Positions 1 to 8,554 of a stretch of DNA of 64,000 nucleotides are shown in pieces (position 1 is the stretch's first letter; each line of letters opens with the position of its first letter). Source of the DNA: Polyangium sp. 6x1 (GTDB lineage: Bacteria > Myxococcota_A > Polyangia > Polyangiales > Polyangiaceae); NCBI RefSeq assembly GCF_029946515.1, contig NZ_JARZHH010000019.1:110490-174489 (forward strand), read 5' to 3'. A program made the position numbers and the translations under genes. The notes beneath the pieces were generated by a model. That model saw nothing but the letters and a program-made list of their open reading frames with translations. It searched no databases and was not told the origin of the DNA.

Positions 1-1
1 G

Positions 2-331
2 CTCCGGAGCCAGCACGAGGAGGGGCGCCGCCTGACGGACGAGGTCCGGCGGCTCGCCACGTCGAAAGAGGTTGATCGCGGGAGGCTCGTGACGGTGCTG
101 CGGCAGTTCGTCCGGATGTACCGGCCGCACGAGGCGCGCGAGGACACCGTGCTGTTCCCTGCATTCCGGTCGATCGTCTCGAAGGACGAGTACGAGGCGC
201 TCGGCGAGGCCTTCGAGGACCGCGAACACGCGCTCTTCGGCGAACACGGCTTCGAGGACGCCGTCGCCGACGTGGCCAGGATGGAGCAAGCCCTCGGCAT
301 CCACGATCTGGCCATGTTCACGCCGCGCTGA
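2..331 (+). CDS. hemerythrin domain protein (5'-truncated)
   Basis: Only the last ~109 codons lie in the window; the frame is open from base 2, so the start is upstream. The visible part has HEE near its beginning, then HEAREDTVLFPAF and, about 25 residues later, REHALFG. Spaced His and Glu residues on amphipathic helices are what a hemerythrin four-helix bundle uses to hold a di-iron centre (family knowledge). Such proteins bind oxygen or sense redox state, or help with iron or nitric oxide stress. No membrane segment is visible in this part. The first ligand-bearing helix is outside the window, so a complete di-iron site cannot be confirmed. Confidence 0.7.
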   Translation, partial: LRSQHEEGRRLTDEVRRLATSKEVDRGRLVTVLRQFVRMYRPHEAREDTVLFPAFRSIVSKDEYEALGEAFEDREHALFGEHGFEDAVADVARMEQALGIHDLAMFTPR

Positions 332-383
332 GGCGGGAAAGCTCACCACGAGCATCCTGCACGACGAACGCACTTCACAATTG

Positions 384-411
384 TTAACACGCGCCTCAAA
401 CGAGGTTTACT
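384..411 (+). promoter_or_regulatory. candidate housekeeping-type promoter
   Basis: In the AT-richer gap before the PAS-STAS gene, TTAACA (384-389) is followed after 16 bases by TTTACT (406-411). That is a fair match to -35/-10 boxes. ACAATTGT, a perfect 8-base palindrome, lies at 377-384 just upstream. Pattern match only. Confidence 0.3.
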
Positions 412-477
412 CGAATATGCTGCACTCTCCCTTTCTGCGCCGATGTCCAGGCTCGGCAGGCGACCCACAGGTCGCAA

Positions 478-1392
478 ATGGGAGGCCCCCTGACACGTCA
501 CGATCTGGAGCAGGAGTGCAAGGCGCTGCGGGCGCGTGTGGCGGAGCTCGAAGCGCGCCTCGAAAGGACGGTCCCCGACGAGGCGCCGCCTTCGGAAGGG
601 CCCTTCCACAGGCTCGAGATGGCGCAGGTGCTCCGCGTTTTGCTCGATCACCTCGATATCGTCGTGTGGGCCGTCGATGCCCAGGGCACGTTCACCTTTC
701 ATGACGGCAAGGCGCTCGATCTGGTCGGGCACCAGCGGGGCCAGTTCCTCGGTCAAAACGTATTCGACGTTCTCGTAGGGGGCAGCCACGACGGCCTGAA
801 AAAAGCGCTGTCCGGCGCACCCGCCCACGCGATTGTCGAAGCGCACGGCGTCGTCTGGGAAAGCTGGCATACCCCGATGCGTGACGCCGAGGGACGCGTG
901 ACGGGGGTCGTCACGCTCTCGTTGGACGTCACGGAATCCATGCGGACGAAGGCCGAGCTCATCGCCAAGCTCGCGCTCATCGAGCGGCAGCAGGACGTGA
1001 TCCGGAACCTGGAGACGCCGATCATCCGGGTATGGGATCACGTGCTCACCGTCCCGATGTTCGGCGTCGTCGACAGCCGCCGCGCCGCGCGCGTGACGGA
1101 GGATCTGCTCGCCGCGGTGGCGCGGACGCAAGCGCGCTTCGCCATTCTCGATCTCACGGGCGTCGACGTGGTCGATACGGCGACCGCGGGCCATATCTTG
1201 AAGATTCTCGGCGCCGTTCGATTGCTCGGCGCCGAAGGGGTCATCACCGGGATCCGGCCGGTCGTCGCGCAGACGATGATCTCGCTCGGGCTCGATCTGT
1301 CGCACGTGCGCACGCTCGCGACGCTCCGCGACGGCCTCGCCCTGGCCATCCGGAGCATCGGCGAGCGGGCTCGTTCCAGGTTCGACGATTGA
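478..1392 (+). CDS. PAS-STAS domain protein (RsbR-like stressosome protein)
   Basis: 304 residues. A short coiled-coil N-terminus (about 1-35) is followed by a PAS domain (about 45-165) and a C-terminal STAS domain (about 185-300). The STAS part contains LDLTGVDVVDTATAGH, which matches the RsbR/RsbS signature in which Thr/Ser residues after the aspartate are phosphorylated by an RsbT-type kinase. Such proteins build cytoplasmic stressosomes or act as anti-anti-sigma relays. Here the PAS domain would replace the usual globin-like sensor of RsbR. No RsbS, RsbT or RsbW partner is visible in the window, so the partner must be elsewhere. The ATG at 478 has a modest AGG upstream. It is transcribed toward the RND pump gene, whose stop lies only 18 bases away. 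Confidence 0.8.
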   Translation: MGGPLTRHDLEQECKALRARVAELEARLERTVPDEAPPSEGPFHRLEMAQVLRVLLDHLDIVVWAVDAQGTFTFHDGKALDLVGHQRGQFLGQNVFDVLVGGSHDGLKKALSGAPAHAIVEAHGVVWESWHTPMRDAEGRVTGVVTLSLDVTESMRTKAELIAKLALIERQQDVIRNLETPIIRVWDHVLTVPMFGVVDSRRAARVTEDLLAAVARTQARFAILDLTGVDVVDTATAGHILKILGAVRLLGAEGVITGIRPVVAQTMISLGLDLSHVRTLATLRDGLALAIRSIGERARSRFDD

Positions 1393-1410
1393 AAGGTCGG
1401 GCGGAGCTGC

Positions 1411-4400
1411 TCAACCCGACGTTTGTTCCACCTCGGCCGGCGCCGCCTTCGGGCGCAGCTTCTCTTTGATGTCGTCGGCGACCCGATAAAACGCCGGCAC
1501 CACGAGCAAGCTGAGCAGCGTCGACACCGTGAGCCCGCCGAGCACCACCACCGCCATCGGGCTCCGCGTCTCCGTGCCCGGCCCGATGCCAAGCACGGCC
1601 GGCACCGCGGCCATCATCGTCGCGATCGTGGTCATCAGGATCGGCCGCAGGCGCAGCGGGCCCGCCTTGCGCATGGCCTCGCGCGCGGACAAACCCTCGT
1701 GCTCGCGCAATTGATTGGCGTATTCCACGAGGAGGATCGAGTTTTTCTTGACGATCCCCATGAGCAGGAGCACGCCGATCATGCTGAAGATGTTCAGCGT
1801 CTTGCCCGTGATGAGCAGGCCGATCGCCGCCCCCGAGAGCGCGAGCGGCAGGATCGTCAGCACCGTGACGGGGTGCAGGAACGAATTGAACTGGCTCGCG
1901 AGCACCATGTACGCGACGAGGATCCCGATCACGAGCGCGAATACGAGGCCGCCCGTGGTCTCGTCGAACTGCGACGCCTGCCCGCCGGCCACCGACCGAT
2001 ACCCGAGCGGCAGCGCTTTCGAGAGCTCTTGCACCTTGTTCATCGCCTCGATCTGCGAGTGCCCCGGCGCGACGTTCGCCGAGATCCGGATCGCGCGCTC
2101 CCGGTCGACGCGGTTGATCGATTGCAGCACCGCCGTCTCGTTCTGCGAGACGACGAGCGAGAGCGGGATCGTGGTTCCATTCTGCGCCCGCACGCGGATC
2201 TCGCCGAGGTCCTCGGGGCGCGAGCGTTGCGTGGCGAGCAGGCGCACGCGGATGTCGACGCGGCGGCCCCCGGTGGAGAACTTGCCGACGATGTTCCCGC
2301 CGACGAGCGCGCTCACCGTGTTCGCGAGATCGCTCACGGGGACGCCGAGATCCGTGGCGCGGCGGCGATCCGGCACGATCTGCACCTCGGGCGCGCCGAT
2401 CTGGTAGTCGGTCGTCACGTCCGTCACGACGCCGCTCTTTTCGAGGTCGTTCTTGAGCTGCATCGCGGCCGTGACGAGCGTGTCCCAGTCCGCGCCGCGC
2501 ACCGTGAAGTCGACGGGGTAGCCGCGCTGCGCGCCGAAGCTCTGCTGCGAGGGATCCTGCACCGACGCGCGGATGCCGGCGATCCCGCGCAAATCGCGGC
2601 GGATCTCGGCGGCGAGCTCCTGCGCCGAGAGCTTGCGTTCGCCCGGTGGGACGAGCGTCAAGCTCATCACACCGCGCGAGGCCGAGAGCGTGGTGAGCAC
2701 GCGCGTGACCTCGGGCCGGGCCGCAAGCTTCTCCTCGGCGCGCTGCAAGAGCGGCGCGGCAGCCTGCACGCTGGTCCCGGTCTCCGTCTGGATGCGGACG
2801 TCGAGGCGGCTCTGATCCTGCGCAGGGACGAACTCGGTGCCGAGCCGCGGGACGACGAACCCCGTGGCGACGAAGAGCAGCGCCGCGCCGAGGAGGACCT
2901 TCCAGGGGTTCGCGAGCGCCTTGCCGAGCACACGGCCGTAGGCGCGCTCGAGCGCGGAGAAGGCTCGATCCATGGCCTTGCCGACGGCGCTCCGCCCCTC
3001 GCGCGAGGTGTCGAGGATCTGCGCGCAGCGAGCGGGCGCGAGCGTGATCGCCTCGAAGTACGAGAGCATCACGGCCACCGAGAGCGTCACGCCGAACTGG
3101 AAGAAGAAGCGGCCGATGACGCCGCCCATGAACACGACGGGGAGGAAGATCGCGATGACGGCGACCGTGGCCGCGAGCGCGGCGAACGTGATCTCCTTGG
3201 TGCCGTCGGCCGCGGCCTTCGCGCGCGCTTTGCCCATCTCGGCGTGCCGGTAGATGTTCTCCATGACCATCACGGCGTCGTCGACGACGAGCCCGACGGC
3301 GAGCGAGAGGCCGAGCAAGGTGAAGGTGTTCAGCGTGAAGCCGAGGAAGTAGACGACGGCCACCGTGCCGAGCAGCGACATCGGGATCGCCAGGATCACG
3401 TTGACGGTGCTGGAGAGCGAGCCGAGGAAGAGCCAGCAGACGAGCGCCGTGAGGACGAGCGCGAGGCCGAGCTCGATCTCGATCTCGTGCACGGACTCCT
3501 CGATGAACGTCGTCGTGTCGAAGAGGACCTCGACCTTCATCCCCTCGGGCAGGCTGCGCTGGATCTCCGCGACCTTCTCGCGCACCGCGCTCGCCACGGC
3601 GACGGCGTTCGTGCCGCGTTGCTTGAGCACGCCGAGCGCTTGCAGAGGGATGCCGTCGAGCCGCGCGACGGAGTTCACGTCCTCGAAGCCGTCCTCCACG
3701 ACGGCGACGTCTTCGAGGTAGACCGGCGTGCCGTTCACGTGCCGCACGACGAGCTTGCGCAGCGCCTCGACGTCGAGCGCCTCGCCGAGGAGACGGACGT
3801 TGAGCTGTCGGCCGCCCGCTTCGAGCTGGCCGCCCGGGACCTCGACGTGCTCGCGGCGGATGCCGTCGATGACGTCGCTCGCGACGACGCCCTTCTCCGC
3901 GAGCCGGCTCGTGTCGAGCCAGATGCGGATGTTGCGATCGAGGTAGCCGTTCAGCGTGATCTGACCGACGCCCGGCACGGTCTGGAGTTTTTCCTGGACC
4001 TGGTAACGAGCGACGTCGGCGAGGAGCTGGCGCGAGAACGGGCCGGAGACGCCGACGGTGACGATCGGCGTGTCGTCGGGGTTCGACTTGGAGACGGTGG
4101 CCGCAGGCACGTCGCGCGGCAGCTGCCGCTGGGCCTGCGCGACCTTGGCCTGGACGTCCTGGAGCGCGAGGTCGACGTTGCGCGAGATGTCGAAGCTCGC
4201 CGTGATCCGCGCCGATCCCTGGCGCGCCTGGGACGAGATCTCCTTGACGCCCTCGACCTGCGCGAGGGCCTGTTCGAGCGGCTCGACGATCTCGCGCTCG
4301 ACGGCCGAGGGCGACGCGCCGGGCCAGGAGAGGTTGACGCTGATGTTCGGGTAGTCGACGTCGGGGTACTGGCTGATGCCGATGCGCGTGGCCGCGACGA

Positions 4401-4476
4401 TGCCGAAGAGGATCGTGCACGCCATGAGCATCCAGGCGAAGACCGGGTTCTTGATGGAGATGTCGGTGAGGTTCAC
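1411..4476 (-). CDS. RND multidrug efflux pump, HAE1 (AcrB/MexB) family
   Basis: 1021 residues, the usual length of an inner-membrane HAE1 proton/drug antiporter. It opens with ISIKNPVFAWML, the standard first helix, then has large periplasmic porter loops and two groups of membrane helices. GLVVDDAVMVMENIYRH contains the paired aspartates of the proton relay. The chosen GTG start at 4476 overlaps the stop of the adaptor gene (GTGA), so the two are translationally coupled; an upstream reading-frame extension is open only because of high GC. It is the last gene of an operon in the order outer-membrane factor, adaptor, pump. Substrate cannot be read from sequence. The divergent two-component system at 7175 is a plausible regulator. 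Confidence 0.93.
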   Translation of the reverse strand: MNLTDISIKNPVFAWMLMACTILFGIVAATRIGISQYPDVDYPNISVNLSWPGASPSAVEREIVEPLEQALAQVEGVKEISSQARQGSARITASFDISRNVDLALQDVQAKVAQAQRQLPRDVPAATVSKSNPDDTPIVTVGVSGPFSRQLLADVARYQVQEKLQTVPGVGQITLNGYLDRNIRIWLDTSRLAEKGVVASDVIDGIRREHVEVPGGQLEAGGRQLNVRLLGEALDVEALRKLVVRHVNGTPVYLEDVAVVEDGFEDVNSVARLDGIPLQALGVLKQRGTNAVAVASAVREKVAEIQRSLPEGMKVEVLFDTTTFIEESVHEIEIELGLALVLTALVCWLFLGSLSSTVNVILAIPMSLLGTVAVVYFLGFTLNTFTLLGLSLAVGLVVDDAVMVMENIYRHAEMGKARAKAAADGTKEITFAALAATVAVIAIFLPVVFMGGVIGRFFFQFGVTLSVAVMLSYFEAITLAPARCAQILDTSREGRSAVGKAMDRAFSALERAYGRVLGKALANPWKVLLGAALLFVATGFVVPRLGTEFVPAQDQSRLDVRIQTETGTSVQAAAPLLQRAEEKLAARPEVTRVLTTLSASRGVMSLTLVPPGERKLSAQELAAEIRRDLRGIAGIRASVQDPSQQSFGAQRGYPVDFTVRGADWDTLVTAAMQLKNDLEKSGVVTDVTTDYQIGAPEVQIVPDRRRATDLGVPVSDLANTVSALVGGNIVGKFSTGGRRVDIRVRLLATQRSRPEDLGEIRVRAQNGTTIPLSLVVSQNETAVLQSINRVDRERAIRISANVAPGHSQIEAMNKVQELSKALPLGYRSVAGGQASQFDETTGGLVFALVIGILVAYMVLASQFNSFLHPVTVLTILPLALSGAAIGLLITGKTLNIFSMIGVLLLMGIVKKNSILLVEYANQLREHEGLSAREAMRKAGPLRLRPILMTTIATMMAAVPAVLGIGPGTETRSPMAVVVLGGLTVSTLLSLLVVPAFYRVADDIKEKLRPKAAPAEVEQTSG

Positions 4477-5732
4477 GGCCGCACCCCCGCGCTCGCCGAG
4501 CCCGTCGGCGCCGGCGGCGGGCTCGGCGCAGGCTCGCCCGACGCAGGATCGGCCGGGGGTTTTCCGTTCGAAGCCGGCGGTGCGGCGCTCGGCGCGGCGG
4601 CCGTGAGCAGCGCCTCGGGCGTGATGGTCGTGGGGCGGACCTTGGCGCCGTCGGTCAGCGCTTCGGCGCCACGCACGACGAGCACGTCGCCTGCGGCGAG
4701 GCCGGAGCGGACCTCGACCCAGCCGTCCTGCGTGCTCATCCCGAGCGAGAGAACGCGCTCCTTGGCGGCGCCGTTCTCCACGACGTATGCGACGTAGCCG
4801 TGGTCGGTGGCGCGCGCCGCGAGCCGCGGGATCGTCACTGCCTCGCGCTGGCCGCCGATGTCGACGGTGACGTCGCAGAACGAGCCGGGGCGTAGCCAGT
4901 ACTTGTGGCCCTCGTCGTTCACCTCGCCCGTGACCGCGACCATGTGCGTCGTGGGATCGGCGGCCGCCGCGATGAGCGTGATCTTCGCGGAGAACTTCCG
5001 CAGCGTCTCGCGCATCGTGAACGTCGCGGTCGTCCCGACCTTGAGGCGCGGCGCTTCGAGCGGCTCGACCTGGAAGCGCAAGAGAAGCGGCTCGCTCTGG
5101 AGGAGCGTGGCCATCACGTAGCCCGCTTGCACGTATTGCCCGGTCTCGACCGTGCGCGTCTGGATCGCGCCGGCCATGGGCGCGCGCACGGACGAGTCGC
5201 GCAGGTTGAGCTGCGCGCTGCGGAGGGCCTGGAACGCGATGTCGCGATCGGCCTTGGCCGTGAGGACCTTGCTCTTGTAGCTCTCGAGCTCCTCGCCCGG
5301 GATGAGGCCGGGGTTCATGCCGCTCGCGCCCTCGCGCCGCGCGACCATCGCCTCCATGTCGCGGACCGCGGCCTCGGTCTTGGCGAGCGCCGCCTTGGCG
5401 CCGTTCACCGCGAGCAGGTACCGCTCCGAGTCGATGACCACGAGGACGTCGCCCTTCTTGACCTCCTGGCCCTCCGTGAAAGCCACGCGGTCGACGACGC
5501 CCGCGACGCGGGCCGTGACCTGGACTCGCTCGAAGGCCTCGATCGTGCCCGGCGCGTTCACCGTGTAGATGACCTTCTTGGCCTCGACGGGCATGACGTC
5601 GGCGGCGAACGCGAGGCCGCCGCCCTCGCGGCCAGGCTTGGCGCCACCGGCCGCGCCGCCTTCGGTTTGCTTGCCTTTGCAGGCCACGGCGAGCGGCAAG
5701 CAAAGGATCAGGAGCACACGCGCGAGCTTCAT
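4473..5732 (-). CDS. RND efflux periplasmic adaptor (membrane fusion protein)
   Basis: 419 residues. The N-terminus MKLARVLLILCLPLAVAC is a lipoprotein signal with the lipidated Cys at 18, as in AcrA. It then shows the adaptor order: beta-barrel/lipoyl half (VMPVEAKKVIYTVNAPGTIE), helical hairpin around KAALAKTEAAVRDMEAMVA, second lipoyl half (SSVRAPMAGAIQTRTVETG), then beta-barrel and membrane-proximal domains. It links the pump to the TolC-like channel. The ATG at 5732 overlaps the stop of the upstream gene (ATGA) and its own stop overlaps the pump start. The C-terminal ~50 residues are Pro/Ala rich and probably disordered. Confidence 0.92.
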   Translation of the reverse strand: MKLARVLLILCLPLAVACKGKQTEGGAAGGAKPGREGGGLAFAADVMPVEAKKVIYTVNAPGTIEAFERVQVTARVAGVVDRVAFTEGQEVKKGDVLVVIDSERYLLAVNGAKAALAKTEAAVRDMEAMVARREGASGMNPGLIPGEELESYKSKVLTAKADRDIAFQALRSAQLNLRDSSVRAPMAGAIQTRTVETGQYVQAGYVMATLLQSEPLLLRFQVEPLEAPRLKVGTTATFTMRETLRKFSAKITLIAAAADPTTHMVAVTGEVNDEGHKYWLRPGSFCDVTVDIGGQREAVTIPRLAARATDHGYVAYVVENGAAKERVLSLGMSTQDGWVEVRSGLAAGDVLVVRGAEALTDGAKVRPTTITPEALLTAAAPSAAPPASNGKPPADPASGEPAPSPPPAPTGSASAGVRP

Positions 5733-7045
5733 TGCGCACCTCCATCCGCCGCGGCAGAGCGTTCGGTGTCGTCGTCGGTGGGGCCCTGACCGAGCGCGAA
5801 GCGCAGCTCCAGGTACGCCTGCTCCATCGAGAGCTTCGCGGTGGCGAGCGCGACCTCGGCCTCGAAGCGGCGGGCGTTCGCGTCGACGAGCTCGATCGCC
5901 CGCGCGAGGCCCTGCTGGTAGAGGATCTCGGTCTCGGCCGTGTTCTTCCGCGCGGCCGCGACCGCCTCCTCGGCGATGCGGTAGCTCTCGCGCGCGGCCT
6001 TCAGCGTGGCCCGCGCGATGCCGATGTCGGTCGCCACGCTGCGCCGGAGCTGCCGCTCGTCGAGGGCCTGGCTCTCGGCCTGCGCGACGCGCGTCTTGCG
6101 ATCGCCGTAGCGCGCGCCCGCGTCGAAGAGCGGCCACGTGAGGTTCACTTGCAACGTCTCGTCGTGGGTCGTGTCGGGCGGGGCGGGCGCGGGGTTGAAG
6201 CGCACCTGCGCCGAGAGCGAGAGCGTGGGCGCGAGGCGATACAAGGGCTCCTGGGCCGACGCGCGGAGGGCCGCGGTGCGCTCCGCGGCGGAGCGAAGAT
6301 CGGGCCTGCGCGCCTCCGCTTGCTTGACCTCGTCCTCGGCCCGCACGCCGCCGCTCTCCGCGGCGCGCGTCGTTCGATCCGGCGCCGAGAGCGGCCCCGT
6401 GACGGGGCTGCCCACGAGGAAACCGAGCTCCAGGTAGGCCGTGGCGACGTTGCCCTCGGCCTGCGCGACCTCCCGCGCGGCCGCGGCGGTCTCGAGGAGC
6501 GCGCGCGTCACGTCGTTCGTGCTCGCGAGCCCCGCCTGCGCGCGCGCGTCGGCGTTCTGCTGATTGGCGCGGGCCCGCTCGAGCCTGCGCGTCGCCGCTT
6601 CGAGCACGCGCTCGCGGGTGAGCACGACGAGGAATGCGCGCGCCGTGTCGAAGGCGAGGCTTCGCCGATCCTCGACGGCGCCCCAGCGCTCGGCCGCGAG
6701 CTGGCGCTTGGCCTGCGTGTATTGTGGGATCGCGGAGGGGTTCAAGAGGGGCTGCGTGAGCGTGAGCGTGCCCGTGCCGAAGAGCTGGCGGCCGATCCGA
6801 TCGGGGGTCCCGCGGACCGTGGCGTTGGCGCCCGCGACCAGGCTCGGCAGGAACGCCGAGCGCGCGCGGTCGAGCTGGCCTTCGGCGGCCTCCACGCGGA
6901 GCGGCGCCTTGCCGGCGCGCTCGTGGTGCGCGAGCGCCTGCCGCACGGCCTGCTCGAGCGTGAGCGAGCCGGCGCGCGCGCCGCGCGGCAGCAGCAAGAG
7001 AAGCGAGACGAGTAGTATGGGCAGGAACGACCTTCGGACCGTCAT
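5729..7045 (-). CDS. TolC-family outer membrane efflux protein
   Basis: 438 residues with a cleavable signal peptide (LPILLVSLLLLLPRGARA). Two internally similar halves each contain long Ala/Arg/Glu-rich helices and short strands, as in TolC/OprM. An example from the second half is ARATLKAARESYRIAEEAV. It forms the outer-membrane channel and periplasmic helical tunnel for the adaptor and pump encoded downstream. It is the first gene of the three-gene operon, separated by 129 bases from a divergent histidine kinase gene. The two inverted repeats in that gap may be operator sites. Confidence 0.9.
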   Translation of the reverse strand: MTVRRSFLPILLVSLLLLLPRGARAGSLTLEQAVRQALAHHERAGKAPLRVEAAEGQLDRARSAFLPSLVAGANATVRGTPDRIGRQLFGTGTLTLTQPLLNPSAIPQYTQAKRQLAAERWGAVEDRRSLAFDTARAFLVVLTRERVLEAATRRLERARANQQNADARAQAGLASTNDVTRALLETAAAAREVAQAEGNVATAYLELGFLVGSPVTGPLSAPDRTTRAAESGGVRAEDEVKQAEARRPDLRSAAERTAALRASAQEPLYRLAPTLSLSAQVRFNPAPAPPDTTHDETLQVNLTWPLFDAGARYGDRKTRVAQAESQALDERQLRRSVATDIGIARATLKAARESYRIAEEAVAAARKNTAETEILYQQGLARAIELVDANARRFEAEVALATAKLSMEQAYLELRFALGQGPTDDDTERSAAADGGAQ

Positions 7046-7084
7046 CGAGCGTCTCCTCGCCCTCCCCCTCTACCGCCTCCGCGA

Positions 7085-7101
7085 GGGCCGAGGCTCGGCC
7101 C
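7085..7101. promoter_or_regulatory. 17-base perfect inverted repeat, candidate operator
   Basis: Two 8-base arms, GGGCCGAG and CTCGGCCC, flank a single G in the 129-base gap between the divergent efflux operon and the histidine kinase gene. The position suits a binding site controlling either side. The GC-rich sequence could also arise by chance. Confidence 0.35.
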
Positions 7102-7134
7102 GATCGAGGCCGTCCGCTGCTTCGTCACGGGCCA

Positions 7135-7146
7135 TGACACCTGTCA
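7135..7146. promoter_or_regulatory. TGACA-N2-TGTCA palindrome, candidate operator
   Basis: A perfect inverted repeat, TGACACCTGTCA, lies 29 bases before the start of the histidine kinase gene and about 90 bases from the start of the efflux operon. Short TGACA/TGTCA palindromes are typical of dimeric helix-turn-helix sites. No regulator can be assigned from sequence. Confidence 0.35.
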
Positions 7147-7174
7147 GGATTCGGGACATCATGCGCGGCCCCTG

Positions 7175-8554
7175 ATGAGGCTCCCGCGTGTGTCGTTGAG
7201 GTGGCTGCTCGGAGCCGTGACGATCCTGGCCTCGCTCGTGTTCGGGGTCTCGGTGGTGTCGGTGAACCGCCTCATCCGCATGTCGAGCGAGCAGCGCCTC
7301 GAGCGCGGACGCGACCTCGTGCAACGCGAGCTCGCCCGCTGGGCCGAGGAGCCCGACGTGAACGGCGGCGCCGCGCGCTTCACCGTGCTCGGGCTGCGCG
7401 GCGGCACGGCCCAGGATCCGGCCGTCCCGGGAGGGCCGATCCCGATCCGCTCGGACATCTCCAGCGAGGCCGATCGCGCGCTCTCCACGCTCGCGGCGGT
7501 CGCAAAGCGGGATCGGGCCGAGGTCGGGTCGCTCGACGTCGAGGAAGGCACGCTCTTCCTCGGCGCGAGGCGGCGCGCGGACGGCCGCTTGCTCTGGGCC
7601 GCCTACACCGTCTCGATGTCGAAGCTCGTCGCGACGTGGCGCCTCATCGCGGGCGTGCTCACCGCGGCGACCGTGCTGCTCGGCGCGATCGCGCTCGGCA
7701 CCGTGATCGCCGCCACGCGGGGGGCGCGCGGGCTCAAGCGCTCGCTCGCGGCGCTCGAGGACGATCTCACGGCCGAGGTGCCGCGCCCCGCGCTCGCCGA
7801 GCTGTCGAGCGTGGCCGAGGGCGTGGCGAGCCTGGCGGCGAGCCTCGCGGCGGCCGAGCGCGAGCGGGAGCGGCTCGCCGAGGAGCTCGGCCGGCAAGAA
7901 CGGCTCGCGGCGCTCGGGCGCGTCGTCGCTGGCGTCGCGCACGAAGTCAAAAACCCGCTCGCGTCGATCAAGCTGCGCGTCGACATGGCGCGCACCTCGG
8001 AGGGCGTCCCGACCGACGTCGTGGCCGAGCTCGACGCGGTGGACGAGGAGATCACGCGGCTCGATCGCCTCCTCACGGATTTCCTGGTCGTCAGCGGCCG
8101 CCGGATCGGCCGGCGCGTGGACACCGAGCTCCGGGACGTGGTCGATCGGCGGCTCGAATTGCTCTCGACGTGGGCGAAGGAGCGCGGCGTCACCCTGACC
8201 GCAAGCGGCCGCGCGCGCGCCGTCGTCGACCCCGACGCTTGCGCGCGCGCCGTGGACAACCTCGTCAAGAACGGCGTCGAGGCGTCACCCGCAGGTGCCG
8301 AGGTGCGTGTGCGGATCGAGCGGCGCGAGGGCCTGTCGGTGCTCACGGTCGAGGACGACGGCGACGGCGTCCCCGAGGATCGCGTCGCCGAGCTCTTCGA
8401 GCCGTTCTTCACGACCAAACCCGAGGGCACGGGGCTCGGCCTCGCGGTGTCGCGGGCCATCGCGGTGGCGAGCGGCGGGCGGCTCTCGTACCAGCGCGAG
8501 GGCGGCGTCACGCGGTTCGAGCTCTCCGTTCCGGCCGAAGGAGGCGCGGCATGA
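7175..8554 (+). CDS. sensor histidine kinase, membrane-bound
   Basis: 459 residues. A membrane helix at about 10-30, a periplasmic sensor region of about 120 residues and a second helix at about 155-180 are followed by a linker and a HisKA domain. The phosphorylated histidine is His256 in AGVAHEVKNPLASIK. An HATPase_c domain follows, with the N box DNLVKNGVEASP, G1 VEDDGDGVPEDRV, the F box LFEPFFTTKPEGTG and G2 GLGLAVSRAIA. This matches NtrB/AtoS-like kinases. Its stop overlaps the start of the response regulator (ATGA), so the two form a pair. It is divergent from the RND efflux operon, which suggests, but does not prove, that it controls efflux or envelope stress. No family match is evident for the periplasmic sensor region. 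Confidence 0.9.
   Translation: MRLPRVSLRWLLGAVTILASLVFGVSVVSVNRLIRMSSEQRLERGRDLVQRELARWAEEPDVNGGAARFTVLGLRGGTAQDPAVPGGPIPIRSDISSEADRALSTLAAVAKRDRAEVGSLDVEEGTLFLGARRRADGRLLWAAYTVSMSKLVATWRLIAGVLTAATVLLGAIALGTVIAATRGARGLKRSLAALEDDLTAEVPRPALAELSSVAEGVASLAASLAAAERERERLAEELGRQERLAALGRVVAGVAHEVKNPLASIKLRVDMARTSEGVPTDVVAELDAVDEEITRLDRLLTDFLVVSGRRIGRRVDTELRDVVDRRLELLSTWAKERGVTLTASGRARAVVDPDACARAVDNLVKNGVEASPAGAEVRVRIERREGLSVLTVEDDGDGVPEDRVAELFEPFFTTKPEGTGLGLAVSRAIAVASGGRLSYQREGGVTRFELSVPAEGGAA

Noticed and set aside
1396..1420. GTCGGG...CCCGAC inverted repeat at the convergent STAS/RND junction as a terminator
   Set aside because: Only six bases per arm with a 13-base loop, no T-run, and it extends into the RND coding end; too weak to report as a feature.
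1423..4797. Long open frame on the plus strand opposite the RND pump (over 1100 codons)
   Set aside because: It is antisense to a gene with full family motifs, and its product is an Arg/Asp/His-rich string of the kind produced by the complementary strand of GC-rich genes.
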